From Mycobacterium sp. shizuoka-1 (lineage in GTDB: Bacteria; Actinomycetota; Actinomycetes; Mycobacteriales; Mycobacteriaceae): 47,676 nucleotides of DNA. The notes beneath the pieces are model-generated. The model did not search any database. It had not been told where the DNA came from and saw only the letters and a program-made list of their open reading frames with translations. Every line of letters starts with the position of its first letter. Position 1 is the stretch's first letter. The DNA lies in assembly GCF_002723835.1 (NCBI RefSeq), contig NZ_BEWG01000159.1, positions 1-47,676 of the forward strand. The letters run 5' to 3'. A program made the position numbers and the translations under genes. Shown piece after piece: positions 25,315 to 34,799 of this stretch.

Positions 25315-27054
25315 GTGGCCGACCATCTGCCCGCTCAACGCCCGGGCCTGGAACTGCTGACCTGGCTGGACGCGCTACGCGAGCTGAGCACGGCAGCCAC
25401 CGCCGACACCGACCTCCACCAGATACTGAGCCTCGTCGCCGACACGGCGAGGTCGCTGCTGGGTTTCGACTTCTGCGGTGTCCTGGTGCCCGACGGACAG
25501 CAGCTGCGCATCGCCGGGTGGAGCGGGCTGTCCGACGACTACGTACACCGGGTCAACTCCGACCACCCGATCCGGCTGGACAGCACCTCACCGTCGAGCC
25601 GGGCGTTCCACACCGGCACCGCGGTCGCGGTCCGGGACGTGACCGCCGAACCGGGGTTCGCGCTGTGGGCCGGCATTGCGCGGGAGCAGGGTTACCGCGC
25701 GGTCATCGCCGTCCCGCTGGTCGCCCACAACGAGGTGCTGGGCACCCTCAACGGCTATTACGCCCCCATCCACACCTTCACCGAGCACGCCGTCACCCGA
25801 ATGACGTTGCTCGCCAACCACGCCGCGATCGCACTGACGTCGGCCAGCCGGCTGGAAGAACTGCGCACCCTCAACGAGTCATTGGTCGAACAGCGCGATG
25901 CCCTGCGGCGCTCCGAACAGATCCACGAGCGGCTGTTGGGCGTGACGCTGCGATCCGGCGGCCTCGACGGGATCGCGGCCACCCTGCGAGAGCTGATCGG
26001 CCGGCCGGTACTCATCGACGACGCGCGCCATGTTCTGCTGGCCCGGGCCGGCGACGGTGACGACCTGCCCGACACGGCCCGACGGGCGGCGTTGGCGGAA
26101 TCCGCGGTGGACTCGACGCCGGCATCGCTGGGCGGGCCCGAGGCACCGGTCTACGTCAGCGCGGTACGACTCGGCGCTGAGATCGTGGCGCGAATCTGGT
26201 TCCCCCACACACTCCCGATCGGGCCGATCGACTCCCGTGCGGTCGAACACGGATCGCTGGTGGTGGCATTGGAACTGCTGCGAGCTCGCACCGCGGCCGA
26301 GGTCGAGCACCGGCTGCGTGGTGAGCTGCTGGCCGACCTGCTCGCCGTGAAGTCAGCGCCACCCGAGGCCCTGTTACGCCGGGCCGGCCGACTCGGCCAC
26401 GACCTCAGCCTGCCGCACGCCACCATGGTGGTCGCTCTGACCGCGGCCGACCGCGCACTGTCCCAGATCGCCAAGCTCGCGTCCGGGCAGCTGCCCCGGC
26501 CGCTGGTCGCCATGCACGGCGGTCACATCGTGATTCTGTGGCCGCTTTCCGGCACCGCGGTGTACGACGTCGCTGCCACGGTCCTCGACGCGGTGAAATC
26601 CGGCATTCCCGGCGCAGCCGTGACGGTGGCGGTCCATGCCGATGCCTCGGCCCCCCTTCGGGACGGCTATCGGATCGCCAAGGGGGCGTTGGAGATCGCG
26701 GTCGGTTCCGGCCGGATCGACCGCGTGGTCCGTGTCGACGATCTCGGCATCGTCGGCTTGTTGCTGCAGATCGACGACTCGGTCAAGCTCAGCGAGTTCG
26801 CGCTGCGGACGCTGGCCCCCGTCGTCGCCTACGACGCCGACCATCGCACCGAACTCGTGGCGACGTTGCGGGCCTACCTCGCCTGCGGCCGAGATCGAAC
26901 GGCGACGGCCACCCGGCTGGTGATCCACCCCAACACCGTCGCGCAGCGATTGCGCCGAATCGAGAAACTCTGCGGACACCAGCTCGACGATTCCACGGCC
27001 ATGATGGAGATGACGGCGGCGATGACGGTCTACGACCTAGCCGAGCTGCCCTGA
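25315..27054 (+). CDS. GAF domain / PucR-type (CdaR) transcriptional regulator
   Basis: About 579 aa from the GTG at 25315; an ATG at 25276 would add 13 residues but lies within the palindrome cluster. A GAF sensor domain covers about residues 35-170 (ending in TRMTLLANHAAIALTSASRL), followed by a coiled-coil linker and a GGDEF-like middle region. The C-terminal HTH_30 domain of the PucR/CdaR family is clear: LRAYLACGRDRTATATRLVI, then HPNTVAQRLRRIEKL. Such proteins are ligand-responsive activators of catabolic operons. Divergence from the nine-gene operon makes that its probable target. Its end overlaps the tsnR end by 18 bases. Confidence 0.83.
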   Translation: MADHLPAQRPGLELLTWLDALRELSTAATADTDLHQILSLVADTARSLLGFDFCGVLVPDGQQLRIAGWSGLSDDYVHRVNSDHPIRLDSTSPSSRAFHTGTAVAVRDVTAEPGFALWAGIAREQGYRAVIAVPLVAHNEVLGTLNGYYAPIHTFTEHAVTRMTLLANHAAIALTSASRLEELRTLNESLVEQRDALRRSEQIHERLLGVTLRSGGLDGIAATLRELIGRPVLIDDARHVLLARAGDGDDLPDTARRAALAESAVDSTPASLGGPEAPVYVSAVRLGAEIVARIWFPHTLPIGPIDSRAVEHGSLVVALELLRARTAAEVEHRLRGELLADLLAVKSAPPEALLRRAGRLGHDLSLPHATMVVALTAADRALSQIAKLASGQLPRPLVAMHGGHIVILWPLSGTAVYDVAATVLDAVKSGIPGAAVTVAVHADASAPLRDGYRIAKGALEIAVGSGRIDRVVRVDDLGIVGLLLQIDDSVKLSEFALRTLAPVVAYDADHRTELVATLRAYLACGRDRTATATRLVIHPNTVAQRLRRIEKLCGHQLDDSTAMMEMTAAMTVYDLAELP

Positions 27055-27831
27055 CCCCTCGCGGTGGGCCCGCGCGCTCTGATACAGGCAAATCGCTGCG
27101 GCAGCAGCGACATTGAGGCTCTCCGCGCCGCCGGCCATCGGAATCGTCACCCGGTGATCGGCCAGCGCAGCCGTCTCATCGGACAGGCCGTGGGCCTCGG
27201 GGCCAAAGATCCAGGCCGTCGGCCCGGACAACTCGGCGTCGTCCAGGCTCAGTTCGCCGTCCAGCGTCGTGGCCAGCACCTGCAGCCCGGCCCCGCGCAA
27301 CCCGGACACCACCGCGCCCACATCGTCGGCCACCACCACCGGCACCGCGAAGATACTGCCCGCCGACGACCGCAGGCACTTGCCGTTATAGGGGTCCACA
27401 CTGTGCCCGGCGAACACCACCGCCGCCGCGCCCATCGCGTCGGCCAACCGGATCAATGTCCCGGCGTTACCCGGCTCGGACAGATCGACGGCGACCACCA
27501 CCAGCCGCGGCCGGCCGGTCAGCACCTCGTCCAGATCGGTCTCGGGCAGCTCGCACACCGCCACGAGACCCGACGGAGTCACAGTCTCGGACAACGCCTT
27601 TGCGGCCCGCTCGGTCACCTCGTGGACCGTCAGCCCGGTCAGCAGATCGGCGTACCGGTGCGCGGCCGTCGCGGTGGCGAACACGTCGAGCACCAGCCCG
27701 CGCCGGGCGGCGGCCTCGACCAGATTGGGACCCTCGGCCACAAAGCGCCCAGCACGACGACGCCCGGTGTGGCGCTGCAGTTTCACTGCAGCCACCACCC
27801 GGGCGGATCGTTCGGTGAGTGCCTCGCTCAC
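27037..27831 (-). CDS. tsnR: TrmH/SpoU-family RNA 2'-O-methyltransferase
   Basis: A 264-aa SPOUT methyltransferase using S-adenosylmethionine. The N-terminal substrate-binding domain has RRAGRFVAEGPNLVEAA. The knot motifs are VDLSEPGNAGTLIRLADAMG, WIFGPEAHGLS and IPMAGGAESLNVAAAAAI. M. tuberculosis has the same gene order (Rv1644 tsnR after rplT). The target is probably rRNA, the exact nucleotide unknown. The GTG at 27831 is three bases after the rplT stop, so it belongs to the infC operon. Confidence 0.88.
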   Translation of the reverse strand: MSEALTERSARVVAAVKLQRHTGRRRAGRFVAEGPNLVEAAARRGLVLDVFATATAAHRYADLLTGLTVHEVTERAAKALSETVTPSGLVAVCELPETDLDEVLTGRPRLVVVAVDLSEPGNAGTLIRLADAMGAAAVVFAGHSVDPYNGKCLRSSAGSIFAVPVVVADDVGAVVSGLRGAGLQVLATTLDGELSLDDAELSGPTAWIFGPEAHGLSDETAALADHRVTIPMAGGAESLNVAAAAAICLYQSARAHREGSGQLG

Positions 27832-27834
27832 ATG

Positions 27835-28224
27835 TCAGGCAGCTTCACCGGAGGGCGCGTTGACGTCCTCCGGCAATGCGGCCTTGGCCACCTCGACCAG
27901 CGCGGTGAACGCGGCCGGATCGCTGACCGCGATCTCGGCGAGGTTCTTGCGGTCGACCTCGACACCAGCGGCCTTGAGGCCCTGGATCAGCCGGTTGTAG
28001 GTGATGTCGTTGGCTCGGGCTGCCGCGTTGATGCGGGAGATCCACAGCTTGCGGAACTCACCCTTGCGGGCACGGCGGTCCCGGTAGGCGTAAGTCAGCG
28101 AATGCAGCTGCTGCTCTTTGGCTTTGCGGTAGAGCCGCGAGCGCTGGCCGCGGTAGCCCTTGGACGCCTTGAGTACTGTGCGCCGCTTCTTCTGGGCATT
28201 GAGTGCGCGCTTCACGCGTGCCAT
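27835..28224 (-). CDS. rplT: 50S ribosomal protein L20
   Basis: A 129-aa L20, recognisable throughout (start [15 protein letters not shown], then [16 protein letters not shown], then [11 protein letters not shown]). It binds 23S rRNA during early large-subunit assembly and in several bacteria represses its own operon. The C-terminal extension beyond the core ends in PSGEAA. It lies between rpmI and tsnR. Confidence 0.98.
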
Positions 28225-28272
28225 TGCGGTGTTCCTATTCTCGTTCGGTCAAAAGTTAACGGGTTACGGCGC

Positions 28273-28467
28273 TCAGCCGTTCAGCATCGCGTTGACACGC
28301 CGGGTGTCATTGGGGGCCACAACCGTGCGGCCGTCGAGACGACGGGTGCGCTTGCTGGGCTTGTGCTCGAGCAGGTGGCGACGGTTCGCCTTCTGCCGCA
28401 CGATCTTCCCGGTGCCGGTCTTGCGGAATCGCTTGGAAGCGCCGCTGTGCGTCTTGGCCTTGGGCAT
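28273..28467 (-). CDS. rpmI: 50S ribosomal protein L35
   Basis: A 64-aa basic L35 (MPKAKTHSGASKRFRKTGTG, RRHLLEHKPSKRTRRL) of standard length. It sits in the conserved infC-rpmI-rplT order, 12 bp after infC and 48 bp before rplT. Confidence 0.98.
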   Translation of the reverse strand: MPKAKTHSGASKRFRKTGTGKIVRQKANRRHLLEHKPSKRTRRLDGRTVVAPNDTRRVNAMLNG

Positions 28468-28479
28468 TGGTCCTCAGTT

Positions 28480-29082
<603 letters not shown>

Positions 29083-29166
29083 GGGGCCTCCCTGGTTCGG
29101 TTTCCTCTACGGACCACCGCGGTGTCACCTCGGGAGCAGCCCAGCACAGTCCACGCCACCAGCACT

Positions 29167-29205
29167 CTGTTCCATGGAACAGAAAAGCCCTGCCGGAAGC
29201 AGGGC
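29167..29205 (-). promoter_or_regulatory. infC leader hairpins, attenuator-like
   Basis: Read on the minus strand, a 7-bp GC-rich stem (arms 29199-29205 and 29187-29193, loop of five) is followed directly by TTTT (29186-29183). Next comes the perfect 16-bp palindrome CTGTTCCATGGAACAG (29182-29167). The stem-plus-T run looks like a short intrinsic terminator about 100 nt before the infC start, as expected of an attenuated leader. The stretch 29083-29382 otherwise contains no gene. Confidence 0.5.
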
Positions 29206-29382
29206 CCAATGCCGACCGATCACGGCTCACGCCGCCTGCGAAACCGCAGAACAGATACCCTGACGATATCCGCGACCGGACCGCGCTACCTGCGGATATC
29301 TCCGTGGCGTGCGGTGGGAGTGGGACTCCACTTGCTGTCCCTGGCGTACGCCGGGACGGTCGTGCATGCCAGTCTAGCAGGC

Positions 29383-29745
29383 ATGACGGACCCTAACACT
29401 CAGCCATCTGACACGAGTGACCCGCGCGCCCGCGACCTGGCCGACATTCCCGCCGTGGAGGTGATCACCCGCGCCGCGGTCATGCTGATGAGCGCGGCCG
29501 CCGAGAAAATCGGGCTGGCCTCCCCCGATCCCGAAGCCAGCGAGCACCGTGACCTCGACGAGGCCCGCCGGCTGATCACCGCGCTGGCCGGCCTGGTGAC
29601 CGCCTCGGCGGAGTACCTCGGCCCGCACGCAGGCCCGGTCCGCGACGGCCTGAAGAGCCTGCAGCTGGCCTTCCGGGAAGCCAGTGCCGCCCCGGACGAG
29701 CCCGGCAGCGGGCCCGGCGAGAAATACACCGGGCCCGTTCGCTAG
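29383..29745 (+). CDS. DUF1844 domain protein
   Basis: A 120-aa soluble protein. The core DLADIPAVEVITRAAVMLMS, then AAAEKIGL, and the second half with LDEARRLITALAGL match the DUF1844 family found next to infC/lysX in actinobacteria. Function unknown. The N-terminal 20 residues and the Gly/Pro-rich tail (PGSGPGEKYTGP) are low-complexity. The ATG at 29383 was chosen by the family start. The larger upstream frame runs antisense through infC and rplT. Confidence 0.83.
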   Translation: MTDPNTQPSDTSDPRARDLADIPAVEVITRAAVMLMSAAAEKIGLASPDPEASEHRDLDEARRLITALAGLVTASAEYLGPHAGPVRDGLKSLQLAFREASAAPDEPGSGPGEKYTGPVR

Positions 29746-29776
29746 CGCGCCACAGACATTTCGCACATCGACCGAA

Positions 29777-29782
29777 TATTCT
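29777..29782 (+). promoter_or_regulatory. Candidate -10 element for leaderless lysX
   Basis: TATTCT ends eight bases before the lysX ATG. With usual mycobacterial spacing transcription would begin at or within two bases of the ATG, giving a leaderless mRNA. This fits the absence of a ribosome-binding site. No convincing -35 hexamer is visible. Confidence 0.35.
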
Positions 29783-29790
29783 CGCGGCCT

Positions 29791-32700
29791 ATGACCGCCA
29801 CCACGAGTCGGCCAACGTCACGGTTCCGCTGGGTGCCCGCCGCAGCAGGCTGGATCATCGGCGTCATCGCGACCCTGTCGCTGCTGTCGAGCGTGTCCAC
29901 GATCCTGCGGCACGCCATCCGGATCCCCAGGGAGTTCATCAACGACTACCTGTTCAACTTCCCGGACACCAGCTTCGCCTGGGCTTTCGTGCTGGCCCTG
30001 CTGGCCGCCGCCCTGGCCGCCCGCAAGCGCATCGCCTGGTGGATCCTGGTGTTCTACATGGTCGCCGCGTCGGTGTGGAACATCGCCGACCTGCTGGCCG
30101 GCGACGAGTCCGCGGCCGCCGACATCGGCGAGGTCATCGGTCTGGTCTTCCATGTCGCCGCGGCCGGCGCCCTGGTGCTGGCCTACAAGGAGTTCTGGGC
30201 CCGGGTCCGCCGCGGCGCCCTGCTCAAGGCGGCCGCCACCCTGGTGGCGGGCCTGGCGGTGGGGACGCTGATCGGCTGGGGCCTGTTGGAACTGTTCCCG
30301 GGCACGCTGGCCCGCGAGGACCGGTTCTGGTACGCGCTCAACCGCGTCAGTGCGTTCGCCGGCGCGGGAGCGGAATCGTTCACCGGCCACCCGCACACCT
30401 TCGTCAATGCCCTGCTCGGCCTGTTCGGCGCGCTCGCGCTGATGGTCGCCGCGGTGGTGTTGTTCCAATCGCAGCGCGCCGAGAATGCGCTGACCGGTGA
30501 GGACGAGTCCGCGATCCGCGGACTGCTGCAGGCCTACGGCAAGAACGACTCCCTGGGCTACTTCGCCACCCGCCGTGACAAGTCCGTGGTCTTCGCCGCC
30601 AACGGCCGCGCGGCCATCACCTACCGCGTCGAGGTCGGCGTGTGCCTGGCCAGCGGGGATCCGATCGGCGATCCCCGCGCCTGGCAGCAGGCCATCTCGG
30701 CCTGGCTGTCGCTGTGCCAGGACTACGGCTGGGCGCCCGGGGTGATGGGCGCCAGTTCCACCGGAGCCCAGGCCTACCGCGAGGCGGGCCTCAATGCACT
30801 GCAGCTCGGCGACGAGGCGATCCTCTACCCCGACCATTTCCACCTGTCCGGCTCCGATATGCGCGCCGTCCGGCAGGCCGTCACCCGGGCCCGCCGCGCC
30901 GGGCTGACGGTGCGGATGCGACGACATCGCGACTTTTCGGCCGAAGAGATGGCGGCCGTGATCGCCCGCGCCGACGCCTGGCGCGACACCGAGACCGAAC
31001 GCGGCTTCTCGATGGCGTTGGGCCGCCTCGGCGACAGTGCCGACGGCGACTGCCTGCTGGTGGAGGCCGTGCACGGCGGCACCGATCAGGTGGTGGCGAT
31101 GCTCTCGCTGGTGCCGTGGGGCAACAACGGGCTGTCGCTGGACCTGATGCGCCGCTCCCCGCAGTCGCCCAACGGAACGATCGAGCTGATGGTCAGCGAG
31201 CTGCTGCAGAACGCCGAAGACATCGGCGTCAGCCGTGTCTCGCTGAACTTCGCGATGTTCCGCGCGGCATTCGAACAGGGCGCCCAGCTCGGCGCCGGCC
31301 CGGTCGCCCGGCTGTGGCGGGCCATGCTGGTGTTCTTCTCCAAGTGGTGGCAGCTGGAGACCCTGTACCGGTCCAACATGAAGTACCAGCCGCAGTGGGT
31401 GCCCCGCTACGCCTGCTACGAGGACGCCCGGCTCGTCCCCCGCGTCGGCGTCGCATCGGTGATCGCCGAAGGTTTCCTGGTGTTGCCGTTCTCCCGCCGC
31501 AGCAAGCAGCACACCGGCCACCACTCGGCGGTCCCGGAGAAGCTCGCCGCCAGCGGGCGGCTGCACGCCGACGGCAGCGCACCCGATCCCGACGAGCCGG
31601 CCGCACCGAAGACCGAGCGCGGCCAGCGGCTTCCCGATCAGGTCCGGGTCCGGATGGCGAAGCTGAAAGCGTTGCAGGACAACGGCGTCGACGCCTATCC
31701 GGTCGGCAGCCCGCCCAGCCACACGATCGCACAAGCCCTGGCCGCCGACGACACCGTCACGCTCAGCGTCGCAGGACGGATCCTGCGCACCCGGGACTAC
31801 GGCGGGGTGGTCTTCGCCCAGCTGCGGGACTGGTCCGGCGACGTCCAGCTGCTCGTGGACAAATCGGCGAGCGACGGCATCGCCGAGGACTTCGCCTCGG
31901 TCGACCTCGGCGATCTCGTCGAGGTGACCGGGCACATGGGCTACAGCAAGAACGGCACCCGCTCGGTGCTGGTCCAGCAGTGGCGGATGCTCGGCAAATG
32001 CCTTCGCCCGCTGCCGGACAAATGGAAGGGCCTGCAGGACCCGGAGGCCCGGGTGCGGGCCCGCTACGTCGACCTCGCGATCAATCCCGAGGCGCGCGAG
32101 CTCATCCGGGCCCGCAGCAACGTGCTGCATTCGATCCGGGAAACGTTGTTCGCCAAGGGATTCCTGGAGGTCGAGACGCCGATCCTGCAGCAGATCCACG
32201 GCGGCGCCAACGCACGGCCGTTCAAGACCCACATCAACGCCTACGACCTGGACCTGTACCTGCGGATCGCCCCGGAGCTCTACCTGAAGCGGTTGTGCGT
32301 GGGCGGTGTCGAGCGGGTCTTCGAGCTGGGCCGGGCATTTCGCAACGAGGGCGTCGACTTCAGCCACAACCCGGAATTCACCCTGCTCGAGGCCTATCAG
32401 GCGCACGCCGACTACCGGGTGTGGATCGACGGGTGCCGCGAGCTGATCCAGAACGCGGCGGTGGCCGCCAACGGCTCCGCGGTCGTGATGCGTCCGCGCG
32501 ACTCCGCCTCCGCCCAACTCGAACCCGTGGACATCTCCGGCACATGGACGGTGAAGACCGTGCACGATGCCGTCTCCGAAGCCCTGGGCGAGCAGATCGA
32601 CGCCGCCACCGAGCTGAGCACGCTGCACCGGCTGTGCGATGCGGCGCGGATCCCCTACCTGACCCACTGGGACGCCGGCGCCGTGGTGCTCGAACTCTAC

Positions 32701-33084
32701 GAACGGCTGGTGGAGGACCGCACCGAGGCGCCGACGTTCTACACCGACTTCCCCACGTCGGTGTCGCCGCTGACCCGCCCGCACCGCAGCAAGCCCGGTG
32801 TCGCCGAACGCTGGGACCTGGTGGCCTGGGGCGTCGAGTTGGGCACCGCCTACAGCGAGCTCACCGACCCGGTCGAACAGCGGCGTCGCCTGCAGGAACA
32901 GTCCCTGCTGGCCGCAGGCGGCGATCCCGAGGCCATGGAGCTCGACGAAGACTTCCTGCAGGCGATGGAATACGCCATGCCGCCGACCGGCGGGCTGGGC
33001 GTCGGTGTCGACCGGGTGGTCATGCTGATCACCGGGCACAGCATCCGCGAGACCCTGCCGTTCCCGCTCGCCAAACCGCGCTAG
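29791..33084 (+). CDS. lysX: LysX: lysyl-phosphatidylglycerol synthase fused to lysyl-tRNA synthetase
   Basis: A 1097-aa bifunctional membrane enzyme. About residues 1-240 hold six to seven transmembrane helices. Residues about 240-580 form the MprF-type GNAT-fold transferase (DSLGYFATRRDKSVVF, TETERGFSMALGRLGD, GTIELMVSELL). From about 610 a class II lysyl-tRNA synthetase follows: OB-fold, motif 1 RARYVDLAIN, motif 2 FELGRAFRNEGVDFSHNPEF, motif 3 GGLGVGVDRVVML. In M. tuberculosis it makes Lys-tRNA and transfers lysine to phosphatidylglycerol, giving resistance to cationic peptides. The annotated M. tuberculosis protein has about 75 extra N-terminal residues that this gene lacks. Confidence 0.96.
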   Translation: MTATTSRPTSRFRWVPAAAGWIIGVIATLSLLSSVSTILRHAIRIPREFINDYLFNFPDTSFAWAFVLALLAAALAARKRIAWWILVFYMVAASVWNIADLLAGDESAAADIGEVIGLVFHVAAAGALVLAYKEFWARVRRGALLKAAATLVAGLAVGTLIGWGLLELFPGTLAREDRFWYALNRVSAFAGAGAESFTGHPHTFVNALLGLFGALALMVAAVVLFQSQRAENALTGEDESAIRGLLQAYGKNDSLGYFATRRDKSVVFAANGRAAITYRVEVGVCLASGDPIGDPRAWQQAISAWLSLCQDYGWAPGVMGASSTGAQAYREAGLNALQLGDEAILYPDHFHLSGSDMRAVRQAVTRARRAGLTVRMRRHRDFSAEEMAAVIARADAWRDTETERGFSMALGRLGDSADGDCLLVEAVHGGTDQVVAMLSLVPWGNNGLSLDLMRRSPQSPNGTIELMVSELLQNAEDIGVSRVSLNFAMFRAAFEQGAQLGAGPVARLWRAMLVFFSKWWQLETLYRSNMKYQPQWVPRYACYEDARLVPRVGVASVIAEGFLVLPFSRRSKQHTGHHSAVPEKLAASGRLHADGSAPDPDEPAAPKTERGQRLPDQVRVRMAKLKALQDNGVDAYPVGSPPSHTIAQALAADDTVTLSVAGRILRTRDYGGVVFAQLRDWSGDVQLLVDKSASDGIAEDFASVDLGDLVEVTGHMGYSKNGTRSVLVQQWRMLGKCLRPLPDKWKGLQDPEARVRARYVDLAINPEARELIRARSNVLHSIRETLFAKGFLEVETPILQQIHGGANARPFKTHINAYDLDLYLRIAPELYLKRLCVGGVERVFELGRAFRNEGVDFSHNPEFTLLEAYQAHADYRVWIDGCRELIQNAAVAANGSAVVMRPRDSASAQLEPVDISGTWTVKTVHDAVSEALGEQIDAATELSTLHRLCDAARIPYLTHWDAGAVVLELYERLVEDRTEAPTFYTDFPTSVSPLTRPHRSKPGVAERWDLVAWGVELGTAYSELTDPVEQRRRLQEQSLLAAGGDPEAMELDEDFLQAMEYAMPPTGGLGVGVDRVVMLITGHSIRETLPFPLAKPR

Positions 33085-33135
33085 CCCACAGCGGGCTCAC
33101 AGCGACCCGCAAGAAAGCTTGGTCACCATAAGGGC

Positions 33136-34548
33136 GTGACACCGGCTGATCACCAACACATTTCGTTGATGCACGGATGGTTGCCGCTGACGGTACAGAT
33201 CGCGGCCGGCGTTGTTCTGGTCTTGGCTGTGGGCTGGCGGACCCGCCGCTGGCGGACGCTGTGGCTTCCGCTGGCGGCCGTCGTCGGAATCGCCGCCGCC
33301 TGGTATGCGCAGTGGGCGATCTCCGACGACGGGCTGGCCGGCGATCCGGCGCCCCACCAGCTGTGGGTGTGGACCGCGATGACGGCGCTGGCCGCGGTGG
33401 TGGCGATCGTGGGCTGGCGCAGCGCCCGGTGGTGGCGGCGCGGGCTGTCGGTGCTGGCGGTGCCGCTGTGCGCGCTGGCGACGGCGCTGATGCTCAACCT
33501 CTGGGTGGGCTACTTCCCCACCGTGCAGACCGCCTGGGGCCAGCTGACCGCAGGTCCGCTGCCTGACCAGACCGACCGCGCCACCGTCACAGCGATGGTG
33601 CAACAACACGCCATTCCCGCCAAGGGCACCGTCGTGAAGGTGACGATCCCCTCGGAGGCTTCGCATTTCGCCCACCGCGATGAACTGGTTTACCTGCCGC
33701 CGGCCTACTACGCCACCGACCCGCCACCGAAGCTGCCCACGGTGATGATGATCGGCGGCGAATTCAACACCCCCGGCGACTGGATGCGCGCCGGTAACGC
33801 CATCAAGACGATCGACGACTTCGCGGCCGCCCACCACGGCAACGCGCCGGTTTTCGTGTTCGTCGACTCCGGCGGCGCCTTCAACAACGACACCGAATGC
33901 GTGAACGGCCCACGCGGAAACTCCGCCGATCACCTGACCAAAGATGTTGTGCCGTTTATGGTTTCAAACTTCGGGGTCAGCGCCGATCGGGCGAACTGGG
34001 GGATCGTCGGCTGGTCCATGGGTGGCACCTGCGCGGTCGACCTGACCACGATGCATCCCGACATGTTCAGCGCCTTCGAGGACATCGCCGGCGACTTCGC
34101 CCCGAACTCGGGAAACAAGACCCAGACGATCGCCCGGCTGTTCGGCGGTGACGCCGCCGCCTACGCCAGCTTCGACCCCGCCACGATCATGACCAGACAC
34201 GGCTCCTATCAGAATGTGTCGGGGTGGTTCGCGATCTCCGGTAACCCGTCGGCCCAACGTGCCGCACCCAGGGTCGTCGACGCCGCCCTGTACCCGGGTG
34301 ATCAGACCACCGCCGCCAACACGCTGTGCGGCGTGGGCAGTGCCAACGGCATCGACTGCGCGGTGGTGGCCCAGCCGGGCAAGCACGACTGGCCATTCGC
34401 CGCACGCGCCTTCACCGCCGCGCTGCCGTGGCTGGCCGGCCGGATCGGCACGCCCGGCGTGCCGCCGCTGCCACTGCCCGGACCCCCGGTCCGCCCGCCC
34501 GGCCCGGTCACGATCGTGGCCTCGGCGGGGCCGCCGGGAGTACGGTGA
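33136..34548 (+). CDS. Membrane-anchored alpha/beta hydrolase (esterase D/mycolyltransferase-like), Rv1639c-type
   Basis: A 470-aa protein. Four N-terminal transmembrane helices (about residues 15-130) precede an extracytoplasmic hydrolase domain. The nucleophile elbow GWSMGGTCAVDL holds the catalytic Ser. DIAGDFAPNSGN and KHDWPFAARAF supply candidate Asp and His. The end is proline-rich and probably unstructured. The gene order lysX - this gene - small protein - uvrA matches M. tuberculosis. The substrate is unknown; an envelope lipid or glycolipid is plausible. The GTG at 33136 is used. Confidence 0.8.
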   Translation: MTPADHQHISLMHGWLPLTVQIAAGVVLVLAVGWRTRRWRTLWLPLAAVVGIAAAWYAQWAISDDGLAGDPAPHQLWVWTAMTALAAVVAIVGWRSARWWRRGLSVLAVPLCALATALMLNLWVGYFPTVQTAWGQLTAGPLPDQTDRATVTAMVQQHAIPAKGTVVKVTIPSEASHFAHRDELVYLPPAYYATDPPPKLPTVMMIGGEFNTPGDWMRAGNAIKTIDDFAAAHHGNAPVFVFVDSGGAFNNDTECVNGPRGNSADHLTKDVVPFMVSNFGVSADRANWGIVGWSMGGTCAVDLTTMHPDMFSAFEDIAGDFAPNSGNKTQTIARLFGGDAAAYASFDPATIMTRHGSYQNVSGWFAISGNPSAQRAAPRVVDAALYPGDQTTAANTLCGVGSANGIDCAVVAQPGKHDWPFAARAFTAALPWLAGRIGTPGVPPLPLPGPPVRPPGPVTIVASAGPPGVR

Positions 34549-34553
34549 GGGCT

Positions 34554-34799
34554 ATGCCCGACGAACCGAGCGCCGGCCCCACCCCCGATCCCGGCTACAG
34601 CGATTCCGGGGTGCCCACCTTCGAATCGGTGCAGGAGAAGATCGAGACACGCTATGGAACCGCGCTCGGCTCAGCCGAATTGGCCGCCGAAACGCCGCAG
34701 GGGCGCACGGTCGAGGAGCAGTACGAGGCACGGCAGCGGGCCGCGGCCGACAAGCTGAACGAGATCCGCGCATCCATGCACCAGACGGATCAGTCCTGA
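34554..34799 (+). CDS. Small conserved protein (Rv1638A-type position)
   Basis: An 81-aa acidic, helical protein (TFESVQEKIETRYGTALGSA, EEQYEARQRAAADKLNEIR) with a Pro-rich start, no Cys and no membrane segment. It begins five bases after the esterase stop and overlaps the next gene by four bases. Position and size match the small gene annotated between uvrA and Rv1639c in M. tuberculosis. Function unknown. Confidence 0.78.
   Translation: MPDEPSAGPTPDPGYSDSGVPTFESVQEKIETRYGTALGSAELAAETPQGRTVEEQYEARQRAAADKLNEIRASMHQTDQS

Noticed and set aside
29818..33039. 1073-codon minus-strand open frame opposite lysX
   Set aside because: LysX is recognisable over its full length on the plus strand. The opposite frame has no domain and shadow-type composition.
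33083..33097. Hairpin AGCCC-ACAGC-GGGCT after lysX as terminator
   Set aside because: Only five base pairs and no T run, so too weak to support a terminator call.
30642..33131. 829-codon plus-strand frame overlapping lysX in another phase
   Set aside because: Arg/Gly/Pro-rich shadow of lysX with no domain.
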